Positions 8,617 to 15,790 of a DNA stretch of 64,000 bases are shown here, piece after piece; within the stretch, counting starts at the first letter, position 1; each line of letters begins with the position of its first letter. The notes under the pieces are model-generated. The model was not told the DNA's origin, searched no databases, and worked only from the letters and a program-made list of their open reading frames with translations. Location: contig NZ_CP045496.1 in the NCBI RefSeq assembly GCF_015500075.1, positions 4,660,001 to 4,724,000 of the forward strand. Reading direction: 5' to 3'. A program made the translations under genes and the position numbers. This stretch comes from Mesorhizobium sp. INR15 (lineage in GTDB: Bacteria; Pseudomonadota; Alphaproteobacteria; Rhizobiales; Rhizobiaceae).

Positions 8617-10026
8617 ATGACGACAGCCAAAGACATCATGAAGCAGATCAAGGACAACGACGTTAAATTCGTCGACCTGCGCTTCACCGACCCGAAGGGC
8701 AAGCTGCAACACGTGACGATGGATGTCATCGAAGTCGAAGAAGACATGTTCGCCGATGGCGTCATGTTCGACGGTTCGTCGATCGCCGGCTGGAAGGCCA
8801 TCAACGAGTCCGACATGGTGCTGATGCCCGACCCCGAGACGGTCCATATGGACCCGTTCTTCGCCCAGTCGACCATGGTCATCCTGTGCGACATCCTCGA
8901 TCCGGTTTCGGGCGAATCCTACAACCGCGATCCGCGCGGCACCGCCAAGAAGGCCGAAGCCTACATGAAGGCCGAAGGCATCGGCGACACCATCTTTGTC
9001 GGCCCGGAAGCCGAGTTCTTCGTGTTCGACGACGTCAAGTACAAGGCCGATCCCTACAACACCGGCTTCAAGCTCGACTCGACCGAACTGCCGTCGAATG
9101 ACGACACCGACTACGAGACCGGCAACCTTGGCCACCGCCCGCGCGTCAAGGGTGGGTACTTCCCGGTGCCGCCGATCGACAGCGCCCAGGACATGCGCTC
9201 CGAAATGCTGACCGTGCTCGCCGAGATGGGCGTACGGGTTGAAAAGCATCACCACGAAGTGGCTGCCGCCCAGCACGAGCTCGGCATCAAGTTCGACGCG
9301 CTGGTTCGTAACGCCGACAAGATGCTGATCTACAAATACGTCGTGCATCAGGTCGCCAACGCCTATGGCAAGACGGCAACCTTCATGCCGAAGCCGATCT
9401 TCGGGGACAATGGCTCGGGCATGCACGTCCACATGTCGATCTGGAAGGACGGCAAGCCGACCTTCGCCGGCAACGAATATGCCGGGCTGTCGGAATCCTG
9501 CCTGTATTTCATCGGCGGCGTCATCAAGCACGCCAAGGCTATCAACGCCTTCACCAACCCGCTGACCAACTCCTACAAGCGCCTGGTGCCGGGATATGAA
9601 GCGCCCGTGCTGCTCGCCTATTCCGCACGCAACCGTTCGGCTTCGTGCCGCATCCCGTTCGGCAACTCGCCGAAAGCCAAGCGCGTCGAGGTCCGCTTCC
9701 CCGATCCGGGCGCGAACCCCTACCTCGCTTTCGCCGCGCTGCTGATGGCCGGCCTCGACGGCATCAAGAACAAGATCCATCCCGGCCAGCCGATGGACAA
9801 GGATCTGTACGACCTGCCGCCGAAGGAGTTGAAGAAGATCCCGACCGTCTGCGGTTCGCTGCGCGAAGCGCTGCAGAGCCTCGACAAGGATCGCGGCTTC
9901 CTGAAAGCCGGCGGCGTCTTCGATGATGACCAGATCGACAGCTATATCGAGCTGAAGATGGCTGAGGTGATGCGCTTCGAAATGACGCCACATCCGGTCG
10001 AATACGACATGTATTACTCGGTCTGA
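8617..10026 (+). CDS. glnA: Glutamine synthetase type I
   Basis: The 469-residue dodecameric GSI makes glutamine from glutamate, ammonia and ATP. Recognisable motifs are MFDGSSIAGW (beta-grasp), AEFFVFD with active-site Glu, GSGMHVHMS, and NRSASCRIP. Tyr398 in KDLYDLPP (codon 9808-9810) is the adenylylation site targeted by GlnE, so activity is probably controlled post-translationally. It lies directly after glnB in a classic glnBA operon and ends at a strong terminator. A second, unrelated enzyme (glnII) sits 4 kb downstream. Confidence 0.98.
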   Translation: MTTAKDIMKQIKDNDVKFVDLRFTDPKGKLQHVTMDVIEVEEDMFADGVMFDGSSIAGWKAINESDMVLMPDPETVHMDPFFAQSTMVILCDILDPVSGESYNRDPRGTAKKAEAYMKAEGIGDTIFVGPEAEFFVFDDVKYKADPYNTGFKLDSTELPSNDDTDYETGNLGHRPRVKGGYFPVPPIDSAQDMRSEMLTVLAEMGVRVEKHHHEVAAAQHELGIKFDALVRNADKMLIYKYVVHQVANAYGKTATFMPKPIFGDNGSGMHVHMSIWKDGKPTFAGNEYAGLSESCLYFIGGVIKHAKAINAFTNPLTNSYKRLVPGYEAPVLLAYSARNRSASCRIPFGNSPKAKRVEVRFPDPGANPYLAFAALLMAGLDGIKNKIHPGQPMDKDLYDLPPKELKKIPTVCGSLREALQSLDKDRGFLKAGGVFDDDQIDSYIELKMAEVMRFEMTPHPVEYDMYYSV

Positions 10027-10042
10027 TATTCAGCCTGATATC

Positions 10043-10084
10043 AAAACCCTTGAGAGGTTTATCCGAACCTCTCAAGGGTTTTTT
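10043..10084 (+). terminator. Rho-independent terminator of glnBA
   Basis: A perfect 17-base stem (AAAACCCTTGAGAGGTT / AACCTCTCAAGGGTTTT) with loop TATCCG is followed by further T residues, beginning 16 bases after the glnA stop. Confidence 0.92.
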
Positions 10085-10573
10085 GTTGCCGTCCGGCATG
10101 CGCAATGGTTGATCGACCGCGCTGCGGCCGTCTCTCATTTTCTTTGATTTTTTGTAGAAGCACGGCAACAGCCGTTCGGTGCTGCCTCGGCCAGCAAGAT
10201 CAAGCCAGGAGCGAGCGGTACACTGCCTCAGGCTGCAATGTCCGCTCGTCCGGCGCCCGTGCTATCGTTAACGAAACCCCGCCCCGTCCCGACAACACCG
10301 CGATGCGTAACCCCAAGAGCTTGAATACGCATGCTGCACTGCGATCTGTCAACGCCACGGCAAGGCGATGGATAGTCGATTTCACTGTCTGAACAATTGC
10401 TTATCGACAAGTTCGTTGATGCAAACAGCACCAAAACAGCCGGTTTTCCGGGCTTTTCCGAAGCGGCACCCGTGACAAAGGCGTCCGGGAGAACCGCACA
10501 TCCCCAGAATTGCATCCGCCCCTATTTGTCTGACTTTTTCTGGGTGCATTTTGCCGGAACCTCTCAGAGCCCG
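10085..10573. other. Gene-poor intergenic stretch
   Basis: About 490 bases lie between the glnA terminator and the permease terminator. Both flanking genes converge on it. Short open frames exist on both strands but none has a convincing start, composition or recognisable product. No tRNA fold, repeat or mobile-element remnant was seen. Confidence 0.4.
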
Positions 10574-10607
10574 CAAAAAAGAACCCCGGCCTGGGCCGGG
10601 GTTCTTG
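10574..10607 (-). terminator. Rho-independent terminator of the APC permease gene
   Basis: AAGAACCCCGGCC-TG-GGCCGGGGTTCTT forms a long GC-rich stem. Read on the minus strand it is followed by TTTTTT, and it lies about 30 bases after the permease stop. Confidence 0.9.
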
Positions 10608-10635
10608 CAACAGCAGACAGTCGGAGGGACGTTAT

Positions 10636-12060
10636 CTACTCTGCAAGCTCATCAGGTCCATGCAGCGTCCAGTCCGCGCGCCTGGCCAGAACCAGCACAT
10701 AATAGACCGCCGCCACGACCATGATCAGAAGCGTGGCAATCAGGCTCGGGCGGCCAAAGGCAGCGTCAAGCAGGTTCTGGTAAGCGACATAGATCAGCGC
10801 CACGAAGGCCAGGATCGCCGGCAACGGGAACAGCGGCATGCGGTAATGGCCGCCGCTGGTGGTGCCGTTGCGGCGGCCGATAAACGCGCCGACGCACAGC
10901 AAGGCGTAGATCACCACCAGCGACGTGCCGCTGACGACCAGCAGCAGGTTGATGTCGATGAAGCAAGCGAGCGCCGCCAGTACCGACACCACGATGGTCG
11001 CGACCCAAGGCGACGCGTAGCTGCCATGGACGGAAGCAACAGCGGCGTTGATAGGGCCGAACCAGGTCTTGTCACGGCCAGAGCTGAACAGCAGCCGAGC
11101 TGCCTGCAGGATGATCGCGATCACCGCGTTGAAAATGGCAACGGCAATCGCCAGGCTGATCAGAACCGTGAGTGCATGACCGCCGCGGGCCTCAAGGAAA
11201 TATTCGATCTTCTGCGGTGCGGCGAGCAAGGCGACGAGATCCGGAGCACCAAGCAACACGGCGGTTAGCGGGATCAGTTCGGCAGCGACCGTGATGAGCA
11301 GTGCCCACACCACGATCTTGCCGATGTTGCGCTTGGCGTCATGCGTCTCCTCGCCGAAATAGGCGGCGGCACCGTAGCCATTGTAGGCGAAGAGAGCCAC
11401 GGCAGTCGCCGCCATCACGATGCCTGCCGATGCCGGAACCAGCGCGTTGGTGGCCGGATCGAGCAGTTGAGGCGCCGTGAACAGGCTGCTCAGCGGCCGT
11501 TCGACATGAGCGAAGCCAAGACCGGTCAAGATCAGCAGCGCTAACATCTCGATGCCCAGGAATATGCCGGTGACCAAGGCATTGAGCTTGATCCGCATCG
11601 CCGCGACAGTTCCGGCCAGCGCGATTGTCACCACGCCCACCCATTCCGGGCTGAGATTGGGGATCAGAACGCCGAGATAGGTGCCGACCCCAAGCGCGAT
11701 AACCGCCACGATCAGCACGATCGAGACGAACACCAGAACCAAGGTGACAAATCCCCAGAAGCGGCCGAGCGTACGGCCGATCATCGTGTATTCGCCACCG
11801 GCCATGGGATAGGCCGACGACAGTTCCGCGTAGACGAACGCCATGAACAGGCCGATGACGGCCGCGATGACGAAACTGAGAAATGAGCCCGTGCCGGCCA
11901 GGGCGATGACGCCTGGCACGATGATGAACACCGACGATGCCGGCGTCACCGCCGACAGCACGATCATGAGCGTGCCCAGCGCGTTGAGCGCCCGGTCCAG
12001 TCCCTTGGCGGTGGGCGCGGCTTTGGCTGTTGCCCCAGTTGTGGCTTCGTTTGTAGACAT
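10636..12060 (-). CDS. APC-family amino acid permease
   Basis: The 474-residue protein is an inner-membrane amino acid/polyamine transporter of the APC superfamily with about twelve hydrophobic segments. The first helix region reads TPASSVFIIVPGVIALAGTG and the segment FVYAELSSAYPMAGGEYTMIGR is the conserved helix 2-3 motif of the family. The substrate cannot be set from sequence. Its start (GGGGAGG just upstream) is divergent from a TetR-type regulator and a P1 aminopeptidase gene, suggesting that peptide-derived or unusual amino acids are imported by this module. Confidence 0.88.
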   Translation of the reverse strand: MSTNEATTGATAKAAPTAKGLDRALNALGTLMIVLSAVTPASSVFIIVPGVIALAGTGSFLSFVIAAVIGLFMAFVYAELSSAYPMAGGEYTMIGRTLGRFWGFVTLVLVFVSIVLIVAVIALGVGTYLGVLIPNLSPEWVGVVTIALAGTVAAMRIKLNALVTGIFLGIEMLALLILTGLGFAHVERPLSSLFTAPQLLDPATNALVPASAGIVMAATAVALFAYNGYGAAAYFGEETHDAKRNIGKIVVWALLITVAAELIPLTAVLLGAPDLVALLAAPQKIEYFLEARGGHALTVLISLAIAVAIFNAVIAIILQAARLLFSSGRDKTWFGPINAAVASVHGSYASPWVATIVVSVLAALACFIDINLLLVVSGTSLVVIYALLCVGAFIGRRNGTTSGGHYRMPLFPLPAILAFVALIYVAYQNLLDAAFGRPSLIATLLIMVVAAVYYVLVLARRADWTLHGPDELAE

Positions 12061-12082
12061 TGTCCTCCCCTTTTTTTAATCA

Positions 12083-12095
12083 GATAAAAATTATC
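12083..12095. promoter_or_regulatory. Palindrome next to the permease start
   Basis: GATAA-AAA-TTATC is a perfect dyad 22 bases upstream of the permease ATG, just ahead of its ribosome-binding site. It could be an operator. AT-rich palindromes also arise by chance, so the call is weak. Confidence 0.3.
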
Positions 12096-12141
12096 CTCCG
12101 CAGCGGAACCTATCGACAGGATGACAAAGCGTCAACGAATA

Positions 12142-12175
12142 TGGCGTACGGAGGCTTGCAAAATTTCGTATGCCA
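12142..12175. promoter_or_regulatory. Inverted repeat between permease and TetR genes
   Basis: TGGCGTACG and CGTATGCCA match as inverted arms at 8 of 9 positions, separated by 16 bases. They lie about 30 bases upstream of the TetR-family gene in the divergent promoter region. This placement is what autoregulation by the TetR protein would predict. Confidence 0.4.
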
Positions 12176-12206
12176 GTTTTTAATTGAATAGAATTCAGGA
12201 AATGAG

Positions 12207-12809
12207 ATGGGCAGACCCAAAACACAGACCGACCGCCGCCTGACATTGGTGACAGCCGCGGAATCGATGATCGCCAAGCGCGGGCTCGCCGGCGTCACCT
12301 TGCGTGACGTCGCCAGCGAGGCGGGCATGAGTTCAAGCGCCCTGCTCTACTACTACCCTGGGCTGAAGGACTTGCTGGACGATGTGCAGCGCAAGGCGGT
12401 CGAACGGTTCTGCACGCTGCGTGCCGCCTCGGTCGCGGCAATCGCCGATCCCCGGTCGCGGCTGAAGGCAATGATCGAGAGCGGGCTGCCAACGGACAAG
12501 GACGACCAGCTCTGCAGACTCCTGCTGGAACTCGGCGCCTATTCGCGTTCCGACGCAAGCTACGCGGCCCGCCACATCACGTTGTTCGAGCGACAGGTGG
12601 CGATCTATATCGGCATCCTCGAAGCCGGTGCAGCCACGGGCGTGTTCAAGCTGCAAGCAGGCAGCGACACCATCGCTCGCAGTCTGGTGGTGCTCGAGGA
12701 CGGGCTTGGCCTTCACCTTACCAACATCGTTCCGGCGGTCGACCAACAGGCTGCTCTGACAATTCTCACCAACTATGCCGAACTCGCGACCGGCTGCCGC
12801 CTCGGCTGA
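12207..12809 (+). CDS. TetR-family transcriptional regulator
   Basis: The 200-residue protein has an N-terminal TetR helix-turn-helix. It reads TLVTAAESMIAKRGLAGVTL then RDVASEAGMSSSALLYYYPG, with the LYYYPG motif closing the HTH at about residue 55. The C-terminal two-thirds is a helical ligand/dimerisation domain with no recognised ligand class. It starts at ATG 12207 after GGAAATGAG. It is divergent from the APC permease and 50 bases upstream of the P1 peptidase gene, so it probably controls both in response to a peptide, amino acid or ester. Confidence 0.9.
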   Translation: MGRPKTQTDRRLTLVTAAESMIAKRGLAGVTLRDVASEAGMSSSALLYYYPGLKDLLDDVQRKAVERFCTLRAASVAAIADPRSRLKAMIESGLPTDKDDQLCRLLLELGAYSRSDASYAARHITLFERQVAIYIGILEAGAATGVFKLQAGSDTIARSLVVLEDGLGLHLTNIVPAVDQQAALTILTNYAELATGCRLG

Positions 12810-12859
12810 GCCCAGCACTCACGGCCCGGCCCGGCCCCACGGAAGGATATCTTACCGCA

Positions 12860-14026
12860 ATGAACCAACGCGCCGTTCTCAACATGACGCCCGCCGGCAA
12901 GCAACGTGCCCGCGCGCTGGGGATTCCGTTCCGGGGCAAGCCCGGGCCAGCCAATGCCGTCACCGATGTGGAAGGTGTTCTCGTCGGCTATTCGACGATC
13001 ATCGAGGGCGACGGCAAGCTCAATCTCGGCCTTGGGCCAGTACGCACCGGCGTAACCGCGATCCTGCCGCTTGGCCGGGAGGGCGTCGGTCTCGCTTGCG
13101 CAGCCGGCTATCATTCATTCAACGGCAATGGCGAAATGACCGGCATGTCATGGATCGAGGAAGCAGGCAGCCTCAGCCTGCCCATCCTGATCACCAACAC
13201 CCATGCGGTCGGCCCCTGCCATCGCGGCGTCATCGACTGGGTGGCGCGCAACAAGCCTGAAATGACCAGCCAGTGGCTGCTGCCGGTGGTGGGCGAGACC
13301 TGGGACGGCTACCTCAACGACATCAACGGTTCGCACGTCACCGTCGACCACGCCATGGCGGCGATCGACAGTGCTGCCGGCGGGAGTATCGAGGAAGGTT
13401 CGGTCGGCGGCGGCACGGGCATGAACTGCTACGCTTTCAAGGGCGGTTCCGGGACCGCCTCGCGTGTCGTCGGCTACGGCCATCGCGACTACACGGTCGG
13501 CGTCTTCCTGCAGACCAATTTCGGCTCGCGCCACGAACTCACCATCGCCGGGGTACCGCTTGGCAATGAGCTCGCTGGCGAGAACCCGATAGAATCCTTC
13601 TTCAGCGGCCAGCCGACAGGCGCCGGCTCCTGTATCGGCATTGTCGTCACCGATGCGCCGCTGCTGCCTGGGCAGTGCAAGGCGCTGGCGCGGCGCGTGC
13701 CGCTCGGCCTCGCCCGCACGGGCACCAGCGGCTCGCATTTTTCCGGCGATATTTTCCTCGCCGTCTCAAACGCCAATCCCGATGCGTTGAACGGCCGCTT
13801 TCCACAAGGACCCGCCACCGAGGAGAGCTACGGCCACATGGACTTCATCCCATGGGGGCGGATGGACGATTTCTATACGGCGGTTGTCCAGGCGACAGAG
13901 GAAGCCGTGCTCAATGCACTTGTCGCCAACCACGACATGATCGGCCGCGATGGCAACCGCAGCCCGGCGCTGCCGCATGACAAGGTCGTGGCGGCGCTGA
14001 AAGCACGCGGCGTCATCTCCGGCTGA
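12860..14026 (+). CDS. P1-family (S58, DmpA-like) aminopeptidase
   Basis: The 388-residue protein belongs to the DmpA/L-aminopeptidase D-esterase family, N-terminal nucleophile enzymes that self-cleave to expose a catalytic Ser. Evidence is the N-terminal NAVTDVEGVLVGYSTI segment, GAGSCIGIVVTDAPLLPGQC, and the nucleophile-region TGTSGSHFSGDIFLAVSNAN near residue 300. GGAAGGATA precedes the ATG. Family members release N-terminal D- or beta-amino acids or hydrolyse amides and esters. Its partner permease supports a peptide- or amide-degrading role; the true substrate is unknown. Confidence 0.87.
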   Translation: MNQRAVLNMTPAGKQRARALGIPFRGKPGPANAVTDVEGVLVGYSTIIEGDGKLNLGLGPVRTGVTAILPLGREGVGLACAAGYHSFNGNGEMTGMSWIEEAGSLSLPILITNTHAVGPCHRGVIDWVARNKPEMTSQWLLPVVGETWDGYLNDINGSHVTVDHAMAAIDSAAGGSIEEGSVGGGTGMNCYAFKGGSGTASRVVGYGHRDYTVGVFLQTNFGSRHELTIAGVPLGNELAGENPIESFFSGQPTGAGSCIGIVVTDAPLLPGQCKALARRVPLGLARTGTSGSHFSGDIFLAVSNANPDALNGRFPQGPATEESYGHMDFIPWGRMDDFYTAVVQATEEAVLNALVANHDMIGRDGNRSPALPHDKVVAALKARGVISG

Positions 14027-14063
14027 CCAAACACATCGTTTCGTCCAGCCGTACACCTCCGAC

Positions 14064-14093
14064 AAAAAACCCCGACGCAACAGCGCCGGGATT
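14064..14093 (-). terminator. Terminator of glnII
   Basis: On the minus strand CCCGGCGC-TGTTG-CGTCGGG (one G-U pair) is followed by TTTTTT, 56 bases after the glnII stop. On the plus strand the hairpin may also stop P1 peptidase transcripts. Confidence 0.8.
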
Positions 14094-14148
14094 TCTCTTG
14101 GGAGGTAAATCCTTCGAAGTGGGCCAAGGCCCGCCCCGTGAACCGAAC

Positions 14149-15189
14149 CTATGCGGCGGCCGAAACCTGTGCGCTGGCCGGCACGGATGCGATCGTCTTC
14201 AGGATCTGCGAAGCGATCTGGTAGGGGTCGCCCTGCGAGTTCGGACGGCGGTCTTCCAGATAACCCTTGTAGCCGTTGTTGACGAAGGAATGCGGCACGC
14301 GGATCGAGGCGCCGCGATCGGCGATGCCATAGCTGAACCTGTTCCACGGCGCTGTCTCGTGCTTGCCGGTCAGGCGCTTGTCATTGTCCGGGCCATAGAC
14401 GGCGATGTGATCCATCAGGTTCTTGTCGAACTCCGCCATCAGCGCTTCGAAATAGGCCTTGCCGCCGACTTCGCGCATAAAGGAGGTGGAGAAGTTGGCG
14501 TGCATACCCGAGCCGTTCCAGTCGGTGTCGCCGAGCGGCTTGCAATGATATTCGATGTCGATCTCGTATTTCTCGGTCAGGCGCTGCAGAAGGTAGCGGG
14601 CCATCCACATCTGGTCGGCGGCCTTCTTGGAGCCCTTGCCGAAAATCTGGAATTCCCACTGGCCCTTGGCCACTTCGGCGTTGATGCCTTCATGGTTGAT
14701 GCCCGCCGCGAGGCATAGATCGAGATGCTCCTCAACGATCTGGCGCGCGATTGAGCCGACGTTCGAATAACCGACACCAGTGTAGTAAGGGCCCTGCGGC
14801 GCAGGGTAGCCGGTCTCGGGGAAGCCGAGCGGACGGCCATCCTTGTAGAAGAAATATTCCTGCTCGAAGCCGAACCAGGCGCCCTCGTCGTCGAGAACCG
14901 TGGCGCGCTTGTTGGAAACATGCGGCGTCACGCCATCGGGCATCATGACTTCGCACATCACCAGCACACCATTGGTGCGAGCGGGATCCGGATAGACCGC
15001 CACGGGCTTCAGGACGCAGTCGGAGCTGTGGCCTTCGGCCTGCATCGTCGACGAACCGTCAAAGCCCCAAAGCGGCAGCTGCTCGAGCGCCGGGAACTCT
15101 GCAAATTCCTTGATCTGCGTCTTGCCGCGCAGGTTGGGGACCGGGGTGTATCCATCGAGCCAGATGTACTCGAGCCTGTACTTCGTCAT
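14149..15189 (-). CDS. glnII: Glutamine synthetase type II
   Basis: The 346-residue enzyme is the eukaryote-like, heat-labile GSII found in rhizobia, Frankia and Streptomyces beside GSI. It begins MTKYRLEYIWLDGYTPVPNL and carries LPLWGFDGSSTMQAEG, FGFEQEYFFY (active-site Glu) and NGSGMHANFS. It lacks the GSI adenylylation tyrosine region, so it is not expected to respond to GlnE. It is preceded by a near-perfect sigma-54 promoter and is divergent from a gstI-like gene, the arrangement known from Rhizobium leguminosarum, where NtrC activates glnII in nitrogen limitation. Confidence 0.97.
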   Translation of the reverse strand: MTKYRLEYIWLDGYTPVPNLRGKTQIKEFAEFPALEQLPLWGFDGSSTMQAEGHSSDCVLKPVAVYPDPARTNGVLVMCEVMMPDGVTPHVSNKRATVLDDEGAWFGFEQEYFFYKDGRPLGFPETGYPAPQGPYYTGVGYSNVGSIARQIVEEHLDLCLAAGINHEGINAEVAKGQWEFQIFGKGSKKAADQMWMARYLLQRLTEKYEIDIEYHCKPLGDTDWNGSGMHANFSTSFMREVGGKAYFEALMAEFDKNLMDHIAVYGPDNDKRLTGKHETAPWNRFSYGIADRGASIRVPHSFVNNGYKGYLEDRRPNSQGDPYQIASQILKTIASVPASAQVSAAA

Positions 15190-15269
15190 TCTAACCTCTC
15201 GTTGCTAGTTCACCGAACACTGGCGCTGACATGCGTCCGCCGCCAGCAGCGGCCTGCCAATTCATAAAA

Positions 15270-15285
15270 TGCAATTCGTGTGCCA
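15270..15285 (-). promoter_or_regulatory. Sigma-54 (RpoN) promoter of glnII
   Basis: Read on the minus strand, TGGCACACGAATTGCA matches the -24/-12 consensus almost perfectly, with GG and GC ten bases apart. It lies about 80 bases upstream of the glnII ATG. Family knowledge places glnII under NtrC and RpoN. Confidence 0.9.
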
Positions 15286-15415
15286 CTCCGCCAATCATGG
15301 GTGCGACAAAAATGACGGTCACTTCAGGGCAAAACCGCCAAGCGGTCTAAGCAATGCGTTTGGATCGGCCACATTTGCAAACAGCACAAATATTAGGCAA
15401 ATACTGATCTTTTGG

Positions 15416-15430
15416 TAGGCATATTGCCTA
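15416..15430. promoter_or_regulatory. Perfect inverted repeat at the gstI promoter
   Basis: TAGGCA-TAT-TGCCTA is a perfect 6-base dyad in the glnII-gstI intergenic region. An additional half-site TTAGGCAA lies 16 bases to the left (15393-15400). The repeat overlaps the predicted -35 of the gstI promoter, so a protein bound there should repress gstI. It does not match the usual NtrC consensus. Confidence 0.5.
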
Positions 15431-15452
15431 ACTCGATTGCAGAACCTATGTT
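15424..15452 (+). promoter_or_regulatory. Predicted sigma-70 promoter of the gstI-like gene
   Basis: TTGCCT, a 17-base spacer and TATGTT lie about 50 bases upstream of the gstI ATG. The -35 is formed by the right arm of the TAGGCA/TGCCTA repeat. Confidence 0.45.
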
Positions 15453-15500
15453 TGGGAAGAGTTGAATCAACACGGTTCGACAGAGGAAAGGAGCCCGACA

Positions 15501-15698
15501 ATGGAAGTCACTTCCGCCCGTCCGTCGGCAAAAATTCTGATGTTCCCGGTGGCAGTCCGCGCTTCTGCCTCAAATTTGAGCGGCAAGGCTAAATTCGCGG
15601 CAGAGCTTGCCTCGCTGCGCGGTGTTCGCGCGGATTTCGGCGACGGCTGGTATCACGAGGCAGCCATAGAGCAAGCGGAGCAGGAGCGAAAACGCTAG
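15501..15698 (+). CDS. gstI: GstI-like glutamine synthetase translation inhibitor (DUF2735)
   Basis: This 65-residue protein starts at ATG 15501 after AAAGGAG; an upstream in-frame ATG at 15462 lacks a site. It has the ILMFPV segment near the N-terminus and the GDGWYHEAAIEQAEQ tail typical of DUF2735. The Rhizobium leguminosarum GstI protein, encoded divergently from glnII, inhibits glnII mRNA translation when nitrogen is plentiful. The same divergent position here supports that role. Identity rests on motif, size and position, not alignment. Confidence 0.75.
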   Translation: MEVTSARPSAKILMFPVAVRASASNLSGKAKFAAELASLRGVRADFGDGWYHEAAIEQAEQERKR

Positions 15699-15737
15699 TC
15701 CTCTTTCGCGATCCCCTTTTTTGCGGGCCAAGAATTG

Positions 15738-15772
15738 AAAAACCCGGCGCGATCACTCGCGCCGGGTTTTTT
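15738..15772. terminator. Bidirectional terminator between gstI and MFS genes
   Basis: AACCCGGCGCG-ATCACT-CGCGCCGGGTT is a perfect 11-base stem flanked by A-runs on the left and T-runs on the right, so it can end transcripts from both converging genes. Confidence 0.92.
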
Positions 15773-15790
15773 CCATGGAGCACTAGGTGA

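Noticed and set aside
10397..10702. Short open frames in the glnA-permease gap
   Set aside because: They overlap a terminator or the permease end and have no ribosome-binding site or recognisable product.
15301..15330. Possible NtrC site upstream of glnII
   Set aside because: A loose GTGCGACA..TGACGGTCAC pattern is present but the arms do not match the NtrC dyad well enough to call.
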